Shown here in pieces: positions 1 to 11,689 of a stretch of DNA of 64,000 nt (within the stretch, counting starts at the first letter, position 1; the number at the start of each line of letters is the position of its first letter). The notes below the pieces were generated by a model. That model saw only the letters and a program-made list of their open reading frames with translations, did not search any database and was not told the DNA's origin. The stretch is from Prorocentrum cordatum (Eukaryota > Sar > Dinophyceae > Prorocentrales > Prorocentraceae). Location of the stretch: assembly GCA_963575745.1 (NCBI GenBank), contig CAUYUJ010014771.1:1012593-1076592 (forward strand), given 5' to 3'. Made by a program: the position numbers and the translations under genes.

Positions 1-432
1 GACAAGGAGGGAGGGATAGAGAGAGAGAGAGAGTCCTTCAGACAGTCTCGATGACATGCCTGCGACATGGAGTACGACAGCCAGCATGAGCATTCCGGCG
101 CCGATCCTTGCGATGCGTTGGATCATATCCTCTCTCCACCGCGTAGTCAAACGCATGCACCATACGAGGCTGTCTGCAGCGATGGCCAACGGCAGGGCCA
201 CCACGAAAAGACCTTCTTCGGTAGCCCGCATGATGAGAACGAGGAGCGCCAGCACGGCAGTCATGACGCACAAGTTACACCGTGTGTGCAGGATGCTGCA
301 GCAATGGCCCAGCGCGGGCTTGAGCAACCGACCAATCTTCTTTGTCTTCGTGTTGGTCTTCGGTGCTCCCTTCCCCAGATCGTAGGCGATCGCCACGTGG
401 TTTCGGCCGCCGGCGGGCGGCTCGGGGCCGGC
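1..432 (-). pseudogene. Partial hydrophobic ORF running off the window edge
   Basis: On the minus strand one frame stays open from about 432 to the window start. A possible ATG is at 264-262. From there the peptide begins MTAVLALLVLIM, and a second hydrophobic stretch (GAGMLMLAVVLHVAG) follows after a charged segment, so two membrane segments are likely. The basic segment just upstream (about 290-400) contains KTNTKTKKIGRLLKP. The end lies outside the window. I do not recognise the family; it may be a membrane-type ORF of a retroelement or an exon of a host gene. Confidence 0.3.
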
Positions 433-1213
433 CGGGCATCGTCCTTGTCCTTGGTCCTCGTGGTGCGTTCGAACAGCTGCCAGAGCAAGCTGGCCGCCTC
501 GCCCTTGTCGTCCCGGCGGCCTCGAGAGCGCGACCGGGAGCGCGGCCGACGCCTCCGGCTGGGGCTCCTGACCGCCGGCTGGACTTCGCCCGCTCCCTGT
601 CCTGTCCCGCGGCTTGTCGCGGTCGTTCCTCGGGTCGCGGTCCCTCTGGCCACGGTCCCTCTGGCTGCTTGACCTCGACCGCGAGCGGTTCGTCTCGTCG
701 GTGCCCCTGCAGCGCAGCAGCCTGGGCTCTCCGCGGCGCGCTGCTCCTGTCCAGGTTGCCTGCAGTGCTGGCAGACTGTCGCCTCGAGTCAGCAGCGTCC
801 CGCGAGAAGCCGAAAGCCGAACTCACGGTCTCCTCCATCATGCGCCGCATTTTCGTTTGGTCCTCCTCGGTCTTCTTGGCGTTCTTGAGCTCCTCAAGCT
901 CTGCCCTGGTCTGCCTGAGCTCTGCAGTCATCCAACCAGGCACTGCTTACGAGCCGCCTTGGCCAGATCCCTGGGAGCAGTCACGGTGCTGGTCCTGCTG
1001 TTCCAGCCACCATGTACCACTCCTCTTGTCTCGCATCGCTTCCACCACCTGCAAGCATTGATCGGTTCGGAGAGAAAGGCTGTCTTGGACACTATGGATA
1101 CAAAAGTGAAGACCACCGCGTATACCGGCTCGAGCCAACACGTGGATGGCCCGGACCAGAACGCAAATAGGATGGGAAGCATACCCTCGACAGAATCCTG
1201 GGTAATGTGGCAC
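275..1213 (-). pseudogene. Unrecognised minus-strand coding remnant with coiled-coil and Arg/Ser-rich parts
   Basis: Minus-strand frames here look coding in pieces. At 947-1213 there is a piece containing VEAMRDKRSGTWWLEQQ. At 275-943 a heptad-like, charged stretch includes LRQTRAELEELKNAKK followed by a Met/Glu-rich segment. An overlapping frame (261-653) is rich in RS dipeptides. The frames do not join without frameshifts, so this is either a decayed ORF or exons read through introns. It precedes the hydrophobic ORF at the window edge on the same strand. No function is assigned. Confidence 0.25.
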
Positions 1214-1384
1214 ATGGATGTTAAGTAGCTTACACTATGATTGCGAAGCTCCACAAAAGGCTGTGCATTAGGATAAAACTATGTTCCAATACACACGTGT
1301 TATTGCAATGGTGTACATCCAAACCATACCATCTATTAGGGCTGGTAGGAAAGAAATGGAGGTTGGACCCGCCGTCGATGTGGA

Positions 1385-1717
1385 CTACCCCTGACAGATC
1401 ATGGTGCTTCCCCGTGCCTCCTCCGAGAACCCCACGTCCTCCAAGAACGTGTTCAAGACGGCTTTTTTGAAGCACTCGCAACGTGAAACCTGGCTGAACG
1501 TGATCAGATCGTCTACGTGTGCGACACCCACCACTGTTTCCCTGACGGACACTAGGATCCCTGGACAGTCCACCCAGATTGTTCCAAAAAATCCAGGTTG
1601 ATGTCGCACTCCCGGGTGCAGTGCCCCAGGTCGATATTCGTGCATGTTTTTCTCAATGACGCTCCCATTGGCCCATTGGCCAGCCTCCTCTGCGCTGGAC
1701 AACGCAGTCGCCGACAA
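1385..1717 (-). pseudogene. Copia-like reverse transcriptase fragment
   Basis: The minus-strand frame of 110 residues contains GVAHVDDLITFSQ, which fits the YVDD-box region (motif C) of Ty1/copia reverse transcriptases, where the usual form is (Y/H)VDD followed by hydrophobic residues. Upstream residues (FFGTIWVDCPGILVSV) also fit the strand before that box. No intact neighbouring RT motifs A or B were found, so only a remnant remains. It could also be a chance match, since the support is one short motif. Confidence 0.4.
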
Positions 1718-1761
1718 GGAATCAGCCGTCGTTCAATTTGAACGCCAACGCTTGTTTAATG

Positions 1762-2497
1762 TCACCGAAACGGATCATATCGTAATCCATTTAACTTGAT
1801 CTGTTGTCGCAGAGTTTTGTGGTACGCCGCCAGTTTCCCAAGAGTTTCCCCCGATTGATTCACGATCATGACGTTCTTCTTGTTCATGTCATGAACGCGC
1901 TGCAGAAGTTCCTGGACACGACGGGTACTTCTAGCAATAGAAGCGGCTTGGAAGAATTGCCCAGCGTCGAGCTTGATCATACTCAAGGCGCACTCCTTGG
2001 TTGTCCCAGATGGGCTCATTTTCGGTATGCTGGCTACGTCTCTGTCGTGCGAGTATGTTTTGCTACACGTCTAACCGCCCTCCTACCCATGACACTTATC
2101 TTTGTAGTGAGATATGCATAGTGAAGATGTTGTCGTGTATACATGGTGCGCGTGCGCTAGCGTGCGGGGATATGCTCACGAACAAGTTGTGCGTTCTGTC
2201 TATGAACGTGTGGACGTTCTCGTCAGGTATGAAGCGACAGTTGTCGTCGTCCAGAAAAATCTTCCCCAGTCACCAGACATGCCTTTGCCTGGATACGAAT
2301 GCACGTTGCTGCGAGTTCTTGCCAATCGTCACAGTAACGTGGTTCTCGGCAGGCTCCGGATAGTGCGGCTGGACGTCCTGCGGTTGCCCAGGCTGCAGCG
2401 CCAGCGAATTCGGAAGGGTGTCCACCGTGCTGTTGAACGCAGACAGATTGATGATGTGGAGATGGTTCAACATGTCCTTGCGGATGCTGTGGTACAC
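1762..2497 (-). pseudogene. Unrecognised minus-strand ORF remnants
   Basis: Two minus-strand frames (2270-2497 and 1762-2019) read as plausible protein; one contains QFFQAASIARSTRRVQELL and later GETLGKLAAYHKTLRQQ. They lie upstream (on the minus strand) of the copia-like RT fragment and may belong to the same dead element. I do not recognise a family. Stops separate them. Confidence 0.2.
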
Positions 2498-2835
2498 CTC
2501 AGACAGACGTGTTATTTGGCACCTGCACGTCCCAGAATCACGGCATCTTCTTCACATTTTCACGCCTCTCGAACCGATCGGCTTCCTCCCAAGGCACCTC
2601 CCATAAAGCTCCCAAGGAAAAATGTTTGGCATGTTGAATCTGTCCAGGAAGAACATCAACAAATAGCTTCCCACGCTTTAGTACAATTTATAGTTTTCGC
2701 CGACAAAACACCGCCAGTTCGAAATAACATCGTCGACCCACAGTCCCAAGCATTTGCCTGACGCACCGTTTCACCTGGTTGAAAACGTTGTTAAACTTTG
2801 TGCAGACCCGAATGCGAAGAGCAGGACAAACGAAA

Positions 2836-3723
2836 CTACCCCATGTGTGTTAAAAACGCAACACTTGTTGGTGTATTCGTTGTCGTCTGACCTAGTCGTG
2901 TCGAATTGAAGCCCCACGTGCCACGTACCACGTGCGGATCATCAGCTGCACGGGATCCCCACTTTTCCATACAGTTGCGTAGTTGAGTCTTTTTCTTGGA
3001 TCTCCCAGGAAAACAGCTAGCCAAATATCGTTCTTCTAAGGTATACATGCGCTGTGCGATGCTTTCCACGCTCATACCCATGTGCCTCCAGAGCACGTGT
3101 ACATGTGAAGATAACAGGGTGTATTCGGTGAGCTGCTCCCGGCGCTCGCTCTGTACGTGCAACCCACGCCCCTTTTGAGGACTGAACTGACGTTCAGGCG
3201 GAATTCGTCTGAGATAGTCACTAGTGGCCGGTGCCGCGGCCACAGCCGATATTCGATCTCCTTAAGTGGAATGTTTCTCGGCCGAGTTGGTTGTTGCACA
3301 GGAGCTTGCAGGTGGCGAATGAGGAAACTCTCATACTGGAACACGGCCAGCTGTTTTGTCCACATCGTTCGGTACGAAGCGATAGAGGCACGCGTGATGC
3401 TTCCGCCAGAAGCGATATCGAGGTCGTTGTGCATCTGTCTACGTGCTGTCGCGCATGTTACACGCGTGCTCCATGCACCGCCTGTGCACTCCCCCGACGA
3501 CCACGTTCTTGTGGACACGACGTACACTAGCTTTACCCACGCACCAATGCCCATCATCTTCAGCCCATGCGAAATACAGTGCGGTGTGCCGGGGCACCCA
3601 GCTGGGGTACCATACCGTAGCGTACAAGTACAGACCGCACACGCGCCACGACATGCTTGAAAATTTACGTTCCAGGAGTGCACGTTGTGTAGACTTGGAG
3701 GCCCCGCGAAGCATGACCCGCAA
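2836..3723 (-). pseudogene. Unrecognised minus-strand ORFs (135, 203 and 94 aa)
   Basis: Overlapping minus-strand frames at 2836-3243, 3072-3683 and 3439-3723 give peptides of ordinary composition rather than low complexity, for example ISDEFRLNVSSVL and FAWAEDDGHWCVGKASV. A real ORF broken by frameshifts is plausible. I see no recognisable domain. With the fragments at lower coordinates they could form one decayed minus-strand element of about 3.7 kb; that linkage is inference. Confidence 0.2.
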
Positions 3724-4178
3724 GAATTAACAATTGTGGCCCCTGTAAGCCATGCAGCGCAAAACCACAGCAGTACTACACGCGCGTGCCATCTTCCACA
3801 CTGAATCGTCTTGCCGCTGGTGTTCGTGGGTTTTGGGGAATATCACTCCATGCACACACAGCACACGTGCTGAATGATATGGTACTTGGAGTATACATCC
3901 CTGAAGCCTGAAGTGACCCACATCGTGATGCGCTTAGATAGAAGCCTGCACCAGTCATCGTGCGATGACACACTCATGCATGACTCCTTTGGAGACCCGA
4001 GAACTGTGGCAACTCCAGAGACTAGTTGCGGGGCTCGCAAAGCAGCACATACATGGTTCACATCGAACGAAGATAACCACTGCATATGCTGGTAAGATGT
4101 GTAAGTTGCCCAATCACGGAGCATGACCTTGATAGTGACGAAGACAACGAACGTGACAACGAATATAATCATACTATG

Positions 4179-4179
4179 A

Positions 4180-4214
<35 letters not shown>

Positions 4215-4700
4215 GAGAGCGAGAGAGAGAGAGAGAGATCGAGATAGAGAGAGAGAGAGAGAGCGAGAAAACAAACACTCTTGCCGATGGTGTACTTTCA
4301 CGCGAAATGGTATTGCAGCGCCTCGTCAGAAAGGAAATCGCTACAGTGAGAGATGCATGATCTAGTTTCGGGAGAAGAGAGAGAACTAGTGAGAGAAAGA
4401 CAGAGAAAGTGACAGAGAGTGTGAGAGAGAGGGAGAAACAAACAATTTAGGAGAGAGCGACACACGGAGAGAGAGAGACAGAGAGAGATAGCGAGAGAGA
4501 GAGAGAGAGAGACAGAGAGAGATAGCGAGAGGCAGAGGGAGAGAGATAAAGAGAGAGAGAGGCAGAGACACCGACGGAGAGAGAGCGAGAGCGATAGGAA
4601 GAGAGGGAGGGAGAGCGAGAGAGAAAGCGAGAGATAGAGCAAGCGAGAGAGAGAGAGAGAGAGATAGAGAGAGACAGCGAGGTCAGAGAGGCCACGTCGG
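4179..4700. repeat. (GA)n microsatellite blocks
   Basis: Imperfect GA dinucleotide runs at 4179-4268 and about 4376-4690, interrupted by a 100-base unique stretch. Long Ser/Leu-rich ORFs on the minus strand here are artefacts of the repeat. Confidence 0.95.
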
Positions 4701-6355
4701 CAGCTGTTGGTGTGATCTGAGCATGTGAAGCGGATGGTCAGAACAATATATACATATCTTGATGCGTCTCTGCGAGCTTACAGATGTTACCCTCGAGCAC
4801 TCGCTGCCCCCCCACACCATGAGGCCTGCCACCCTGGTGTTCCGCACTTTTAGCGCATCTTACAGTCCTCCACCCGCCCTCCGGTCTTTGCGCTAAAGAA
4901 TGGACAGCGAAGCTATGTCACCATCGGCGCTGCTCGCTGACGAACGCACCCGTTAGTCTTCTCCTCCTCCTCCACCACGCTGAGAGGAGACCAGGACGTC
5001 GAGTGTTGCAGCTGGTTTTGTTCATTATTTAGACAGGGGTGGCTTAACCGCTGTACGTGCCCAGTGCTAGAGGCTATGAGAGATTAGCTTGCTTCCGCAC
5101 CATCGACTGCAGCGCAAATGTGCCCAGTTCGTTTGGCCAAGCAGTTCTTGCACTGAAGAGTCCTTGCTGGTTCGCGAAGGAATTGGCAGGCCAGCCCCTT
5201 GGAGCTAACCTGGGGGCTGTTCTCCCATTGGTGCTCTTCCGAACAGCTTCTCTCAAAGGAGGTCAGCGCGGCCAGAATTGGTCCATGAGTTCACGTAGAC
5301 ACAGTTCCTCCATCGTGGGTCTCGTGCATTAGCTCGCCACTGCAGTTGATCGCGCGCGGTGTCACCATCCTGCTGGTCAGTCAAGTATCCGCATCACAGG
5401 CCCCGTTGTCACCAGGCTTGTGGTGTGCTTCTTCCTCGGTAAGGGCGTGCGTCGAATAAGAACAACTACATAATCATTAACGTTCGACGGTCCGCTCGGA
5501 TTTTTGGATTTGCCGAGGACCCCTCTGGCGGTGCCGCCGGCGCTGCCCTTGGTGCGCTTTGCGCACCAGTGAGGGGGTCCAGGCGCCGATCCAAGAAGTC
5601 CGCGCGGAGTTCCGAAGTTCATGTCCATGCAGTTTGTCCTTTTTCGAGTGTGGGGAGCCTGGCGCGGGAGCCATACTGACTCCCACGTTCACAAAAGTTG
5701 TTGCGACAGTTGTTTGCTGGCAACGTCGTTCTCGCGGCACCGCGCCTGGCGTATAAATCGAGGTGGCTAGTGCGCTGTGCTGGACTCGGGCTTCAAGCGG
5801 ATGTGAAGCGCACGGTGAGGTGTCACCATCAAGCAAATTGTTTGATGCATTGTTAAATCAAGTTGCGTTTCTTATTGACAAGAGACGCCATGCACGAATC
5901 GAATCCAGATTACGTGGATTCCCCCGTCCAGCTAATGGAGCCTTGCACGGCCATGCGATCTCCAAGAGGCCAGCGCCGATCTTCTAGAGATGATCGAGCT
6001 CTTCGGGAGAAAGGTTCTGTTCCCAACCAGTTCTTGCAATTCATGCACTGAAGGGATCCTAGCGCCTAGCGGACTGAAAGTGTAGGCGAAGGCACCCTGC
6101 AAGTTTCGGTCGGCGGTTGGGTTCCCAGGCTCTTCAGATTTCGGTACGTGGTCGGGCTCCCAGATTCCCGAGCTGCTGAGATTGCAAGGGAGTGGTGAAA
6201 ATATTGGGCCGATTTCGGATGTTGGTAGGGTTCTCGGGGTCTTGGGTCGTTGGTTCCTGGTTTGCGGGTTCTCGGGTTCTTGGTTGCGGCTGCTCTTTGC
6301 GAGCGCGGGCAAAGTTGATAGTAGCCGGTCGATCTCACAATGTAGAAGGGTAGGT
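4700..6355. other. Intergenic stretch with no supported gene
   Basis: Short ORFs only, none with a recognisable motif. Two segments ending in 'tgcactgaag' (about 5140-5160 and 6030-6055) are weakly similar and may be fragments of one dispersed repeat. Confidence 0.5.
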
Positions 6356-6359
6356 TTAC

Positions 6360-6725
6360 GAGAGGGAGAGAGGGAGAGAGTTGATAATAGAGAACAGAGC
6401 GCGTAAAGAGGGTATAGTAAGTAGAGTGAGAGAGCGAGAGAGAGAGAGAGGGACATGTGGATGTTCACAGGTGTGGTCTTTACTGGTATAGAGCAACGAA
6501 AAGAGAGATATAGAGAGAGGGAGAGAGAAATATACAAAGAGAGAGAGAGGGAGATAATGCGGAGGGAGAGTGGAGAAGAGAGAGTAGACAGCGTATGTAC
6601 ACACATGCATGTATGTATGCATGCATGCATGTATGTATGTATGTATGTATGTATACTTGTGTGTATATGTGTACGTATGTGTGTGTATGTATGTGTGTAT
6701 GTATGTAAGTATGTAGATACATATA
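6360..6725. repeat. (GA)n followed by (TGTA/ATGC)n microsatellite
   Basis: GA-rich run about 6360-6590, then a tetranucleotide ATGT/TGTA run about 6600-6725. It lies directly 5' of YR element A. Confidence 0.95.
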
Positions 6726-6827
6726 TGTATTCAGATGGCTCTGTTCACATGCGGGTTGTCTACCTCCGAATGTCGTCGAGGGCCGTCCTTAAATGTTGTT
6801 GCTCAAGACTGAACGGGCCCACGCCCC

Positions 6828-7145
6828 ATGCTGGCAACTGTCACCCTCTTCCTCGGTTGTGCCTTTCAGGTAACCGTCTCATATTTCTCTCGGTGTTCTG
6901 CGACGCCGCCTTGTCCTCAGCGTCCGAGCTGTCCGACGGCCCATCCGTACCCTTCGTGTGCGGCGTGTCCCGCGTGCCCACGGGCCCCGGCGCCCATCGT
7001 GCAGGAGTGCCTAGCGTTCGAGTCGATCTCCAGCGAGGCGGTTGCGACTAGCCGCCAGGGCCCTGAGTGGTTCGTGCTCGCCATCGTGCTGGGTATCATC
7101 ATCGGTGTGAGCGCCAGGTGCTTGGCGACTGCAGCTTTCGTGTGA
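6828..7145 (+). CDS. ORF0 of element A: small Cys/Pro-rich membrane-type protein
   Basis: A 105-residue ORF with a hydrophobic N-terminus, a Cys/Pro-rich middle (for example PSCAACPACPRAP, about residues 42-54), and a C-terminal hydrophobic segment (FVLAIVLGIIIGVSA, about residues 82-96). It ends 42 bases before the gag-like ORF. The same position in elements B and C holds an ORF of the same type, which is the main reason to regard it as real. Function is unknown; a membrane-anchored protein is inferred from the hydrophobic end. The ATG at 6828 is the first in frame. Confidence 0.6.
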   Translation: MLATVTLFLGCAFQVTVSYFSRCSATPPCPQRPSCPTAHPYPSCAACPACPRAPAPIVQECLAFESISSEAVATSRQGPEWFVLAIVLGIIIGVSARCLATAAFV

Positions 7146-7187
7146 GTTGGCGCAGACGGTCTGTGAGCGGATCGCCACTCGAGTCCG

Positions 7188-8096
7188 ATGGTTTCTCATC
7201 AGCCCGACCGTTGGGTGTGGGTGTTCTACGTCGGCGACCCGCTCTGGCATCAGCGTCTGGTGTTGGCTCGCTTGCGGCGATTGGCCCCGATTCCGATTGA
7301 AGAGTGGTGCCTCGTCATCTGCACGCCCGACGGTGTCGTGTACGTTGAGGGTTACTCTGGCCAGTCAGCCGACATCGCCGCCGTCCGCTTCTGCCAGGAC
7401 CGCAACCGGCCGCCGGGAATCTCGGCGCAAGAGAGCTACCGTTTCCGGCGCGCGAGACCTACGCGGCCGCGATGTTCGCCGCCGAAGTCGCGGCCGTGGG
7501 CCAGCCGTTGGTCGCCCCAGCTGCGGGATGCTCGTCCTCGTCGTGGTTGGAGTGATGTATGTAAAGACTTGGAGGAGACCTCCCACTCGACCTGGTCAGC
7601 GCCTGGGCCTCGCACGGCGAAATGGTGTGCAGAATGGCTGGATCGACGCTCGTTTTGGCCCGTGGCGCACCACACGCAATTCCTCAGCTTGTTCTCTCTC
7701 AAGCCCGACGCCTGGGGAGTCGAGATGCACGCCGCCGCCCTTCGGGTCCTGGAGGAGACGGCCTGCTTCGATGGCGCCAACATCTGTGTCTTGGCGTGCA
7801 TTGATGCCCTCATGAGGAAGGCTCAGCTCCCCGAGTATGTCTACTGGATGGATTCCATAGGCGTCGCCGAGAGGTCGGGCAACAAAGACAAGAAGCCATC
7901 AGGCTCGACCGTTTCTTTCGTCGGCCTCATGGATGAGGCCGCCATCTTTTCAGGCCTCAACAAAGACACGGGGTCTGGCATGGTGCGTCCAGCGCTGCTC
8001 CATCGTGTCGCCCGCGAGGTGGAGAAAGACGCAGCGATTCTCAAACGTGTCGGGAAAGCCAAAGAGGAGCGGGCAGCGCTCCTCAAGAAGCAATGA
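7188..8096 (+). pseudogene. Gag-like ORF of element A
   Basis: A 302-residue open frame. The N-terminus (about residues 5-60, VWVFYVGDPLWHQRLVL and CTPDGVVYVEGY) and the C-terminal region resemble the gag-like ORF of element C by position and pattern. The shared C-terminal block holds a Tyr/Phe-Asp start, a later G-x-G-x-G..VRP-LLHRVAREVEKDA pattern, and a basic RVGKAKEERAALLKKQ tail. Between about 7440 and 7670 another frame reads better (RETYAAAMFAAEVAA), so the long frame probably hides two compensating frameshifts. The likely role is the RNA-binding/particle protein of the element (inference). Confidence 0.55.
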
Positions 8097-8766
8097 TGTC
8101 TTTCAGAAGCGGTTCGGAGGATGCCTCTACTCCGCAGCCGGACCGAGAGGCACTTAGTCATTCCGTCGCATGGCCACCGTCGCCCTTCGCGATGCCTGCT
8201 GGTGTCGGCGCCGAGCGGCCGCGCGACCTCCTTCCTTTTCCCTGTCGCTGCCTGCCCGAGGTGGGCCCAGCCTCGCCAGTTTTGTCCTGGTCGGCTCGCA
8301 GGCGCCACCTCTGCCAGGCCCACTCGGCTGCGGCGTGCAAAGACATCGCTTCAACCCTCAATAAATTTGTTTCAGGAGGCGTTGCGGGGCCAGGGCCGGC
8401 TCATCCCAGTGCTGCCCAATCCGAGGCGTTCCGCTTCCTCTGCCGCGCTGCGGGTAGTCTCGGGCCCCCCCCGGCTCGCGTCTCGGGCGCGGGGGCATTC
8501 AGCGAGCTCTGCGCCCGGCGCGCGCGCGGCGGTGAGCTGGCCGCCGTGGCGCCGATCGGCCCAGACAATGTCAGCCTCCTCGACCCCCCGTCCTTCGGTA
8601 GCTTTCCGAAGCCCCGGGGGGGGGGTCTCGTCGGTCTGGAGGGTGATTTTTTGGCGCGGGAATTTTCTAGCAAGAGCGTTCCCGAGCGCCTTGCGCGCGA
8701 GAAGATGCGCCGCGACGGCCTCGCCAGGCCGCGCGCAGACTCTGCCCTTGGGCGCACTCCTCGTTT

Positions 8767-9900
8767 ATGCGCCTCGGTCCTAGGCGGCTACGGGAGGCTG
8801 GCCTGGTGGAATGGGGGCCCAGGTGCCGAGCGACGGTCGGGGTCTTCGCCGCATATAGGAAGTCTGGTAAACTTCGGGTGATCATTGACGGGCGATTATC
8901 GATCTGTTGGCTTGAGGGCGCCGACGTCGTGCACCTTGCCAGTGGGTCCTCGTTCTCCTCGATCCAGGTCGGCCCCGGTGGCCGCATCTGCGCGGGCGGG
9001 GGCGATGTGGCGAACGCTTTTGACAATTTGGCTCTACCTGAGGACCGCCGGTGCTTCTGCGGACCCCCTCGCATCCGAGCTGGGCAGGCTTGCGTTTCTA
9101 TGGTCTATGGTGAAATGGGGCCCCGGTGGCCCTTTCAACCTACATCATTCCTTTGTTCACCGCGATCCCAATGGGTTGGAAGTTATCTCTCCGGTTTACG
9201 CAGCATACCTCAGAGGTCCTTTCCATGCGAGCCCCTGGTCTACCAAGAGACGACGCTCTCTTCGACGGTAGGCCTGCTCCTCCTTCGTCCTCTAATACAC
9301 ACTGAGCATGTCGACATGTTCATCGCTCTCAGCCAGTCGCGGCAGTCCGCCGGCGACGCCGCCCGATCTGTCTCGGCCGAGTTGGTTCAGGCTCAGCTGC
9401 CAGCGCACCCAGTGGAGGAAGCGCGAGGAGGCATTACCCTGGGGTGGATTTTTTCAGACGGCTTCGCGGGGGTCGGAGTCAACCCCGTTGCCCGTTGGAA
9501 GTTCCGCTTTGGTTTTCAGGAACTCGTCTGGCAAAAAACGCGCCTCGGGAAAAACGGTCGAGATGCTCGTGTCCCACTTTGCGTATCGGGCGTTGGTCAG
9601 GCGAGAGCTCCTGCGCGTTTTCAGCGCGGCCTACTCGCTCGTAGAACATGCTGGCGATGCAGCAGTGGCGCCTTGCACGGCCCGCTGTAAACAGAGAACT
9701 CCTGTGGGCCGGCCACCTCATCGCCCAGGCAATTCGTGATCTGGCAGGTCCTTGGACTTCGGAGGTCTCAACGGTTGACGGTTCGAGCTGGGTCTTAGGG
9801 GCGTGCGTTCAGGACGTGGGCCCCCTGGCCGTGGCCGAGTTAGGCGCATTCAAAGAACGATGGAGGTTCACCCGGGGAAGATGGGGTGGTTTCCGCGGGG
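8767..9900 (+). pseudogene. Reverse transcriptase and start of RNase H, element A
   Basis: RT motif A is seen at 9001-9021 as GDVANAF. A motif B remnant (PMGW) is in another frame near 9165. The motif C position at 9307-9318 reads H-V-D-M instead of the Y-V-D-N of the intact relative. Downstream, GKTVEMLVSHFAYRALVRREL (with a frameshift) fits the RT connection segment. VSTVDGSSWVLGAC near 9770-9810 is the first strand of RNase H with its catalytic Asp. At least three frameshifts break the ORF, so it cannot be functional. Confidence 0.75.
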
Positions 9901-10131
9901 CTCGGCCTTGATGGCCGCTCGCTTAGGTGGCTTCTGCGCGCCCTCGGCGTCGTCGTCGCGGCTGGATTCGGCTCTGGACGTTGGTGGGCCCATCCTTCCC
10001 GTCGGCGCCCTCGTCGATCTGGGACGGGGAGTGGCGCCTCGTTGCCTCTCGGGCGCGGGCCCGCTCCGAGTCTCAAGTTTGCATCGGTGGTCGTGCTATG
10101 GTTTGGTCCATGAAGCGGTGCGCTAGGTCTC

Positions 10132-10260
10132 TTGCTTCGTTTGGCCGCCGTCATTTGCGCCTCGGGGACTCCATGGCGCCCATCGTGGCCGTCGCGACAG
10201 GTCGGTCATCAGCCAGGGGAAGGTGCGGATCTGCCGACAACATGCCGCCCTAGCCCTCGC
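10132..10260 (+). pseudogene. RNase H C-terminal remnant, element A
   Basis: The frame carrying RRHLRLGDSMAPIVAVATGR matches the strand and helix that contain the later catalytic Asp in the RNase H of elements B (LVLGDNMPVTLALAKGR) and C (LLLGDKMSVILACER). It lies 3' of the first RNase H strand, in a different frame. Confidence 0.55.
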
Positions 10261-10799
10261 CTCACCCCCATGCCAGGCGGGCCCCCTCAGAGCACCACGC
10301 CAGCGACCCTCCGTCACGCAGCGCGCCGCTGGCTCGAGCACCCGCCAGTCAGCGAGTCTTGGGGCCACCGCCAGGGTCGGAAGGAGTGGCGCCCTGCCCG
10401 CCGCCGGGCGCGCTCCTGCGGCCGACGGGGCAGCGGCGGCCGAGGCTCGCGAGCGCCGCGTCAGTGCCGCTGGCGGCCTCCTCGGCGACGCCTTCGACAG
10501 CTTCGGCGCCGCTGGCGACGTGGGCCCCGACAGCTGCGACGGGGCGACCCTGCCCGACGCCCAGTGCGCGGGCCCCCGTGCGGCGGCGCCCGGCGGCGGC
10601 GGCGGCCCGCCCGAGGCCGGCCGAGTCGTTCCCGGCGTCGGCCGCCCGACGCCCTCGCGCAGCGCTCTCGACCGAGTCGCTCTGGAGAGCGCCCGCCGCG
10701 AGGACCGACTCCGCTCCTGGGCTCGCCGGCGCCCTCAGGCTCCGCTGCCGCCCGCCCCGGGGCGGCCCTTGCTCGAGAAGAGCGTCGCGCGGCCCGCGC

Positions 10800-11660
10800 A
10801 GCAGGTGAGGTGTCGCGAGATGGGGCAGGCGTTCGCCGACTCGGCCATCGGCGCGCGGCTCTCGACGGCGACCGTGGACGCGCTGGACCACGAGGTGGCG
10901 GCGCACTTCCACAACCTTCTTCAACGGCGAGGTGGTGGACAAGGCGTCGGCGCCGCTGGCCGCGCTCGTTCCGCGACCCTCGAGTCACCCGGCGGACCCC
11001 AGAATTCCCTCGCGCCCGCCGGGTGCTGTTGGTATTCGGCAAGCTCGCGCCGCCCCGAGCTCGGTTGCCCGTGCCATGGGCAGTCGCGGCGCTGATCATC
11101 GCCAAGATGCTCGCCCTCGGCCACCTCGGAGCAGCGTGGCTGACGCAGCTGAACTTCGTGTTCTACCGCCCGTCGGGGCTGCTGCGAGTGCGCTGCAGCG
11201 ACCTGGTGGCGCCGCCCCTCGGCGGCCCCCTGCCTCTGCGCAAGTGGGGCGTCCTGCTCAGCCCGATCGAAGGCGGCGCCCCCAGCAAGACCGCGGTGTT
11301 CGACGAGAGCCTGATCCACGAGAGCGCAGAGTTCCCGCGGTCAGCCAGGCCCTCGGGGCCGTCAAGTCTCGTGGCCAGCACGGCGACCTGATCGTCGGGA
11401 TGACGCGCGCGCAGTGGCGCGGCCAGTTCCAGCGGGCAGCGAACGCGCCCCCGCTCGCAGCCTTCCAGCCGATGTCGCTGCAACAGCCGATGCACGGCGG
11501 CGCCGGCCACGAGGTCCTCGGCAGGGGCCGCGACATCGTAGGCGCGAAGAAGCGGGGGCGCTGGCAGTCGGACGCGTCTCCCCGCAGGCACGTCAAAGCC
11601 GGCCGCTTCAACGAGCAGCTGCAGCGCCTCGACGCGCGCGCAAGAGACGGCCGCCCAGCG
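10800..11660 (+). pseudogene. Tyrosine recombinase, element A
   Basis: Pieces in two frames give the DIRS-type recombinase fold: an N-terminal SAM-like segment (about 10850-10970), then YRPSG at 11164-11178, which carries the first catalytic Arg. The C-terminal box KKRGRWQSDASPRRHVKAG lies near 11545-11600. The residue aligned to the nucleophilic Tyr (Y518 of element C ORF3) is His at 11589-11591. The Arg-His box is also degraded (PMSLQQPMHGG). This recombinase is therefore inactive. Confidence 0.7.
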
Positions 11661-11689
11661 CGCCGACCTTCTCCCGTCGATAATCTTCG

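Noticed and set aside
4298-4695. Ser/Leu-rich ORFs on the minus strand
   Set aside because: They are (GA)n repeats read in frame.
10349-11105. Long Arg/Ala/Gly-rich minus-strand ORFs over element A
   Set aside because: Shadow frames in GC-rich DNA; the plus strand carries recognisable recombinase motifs.
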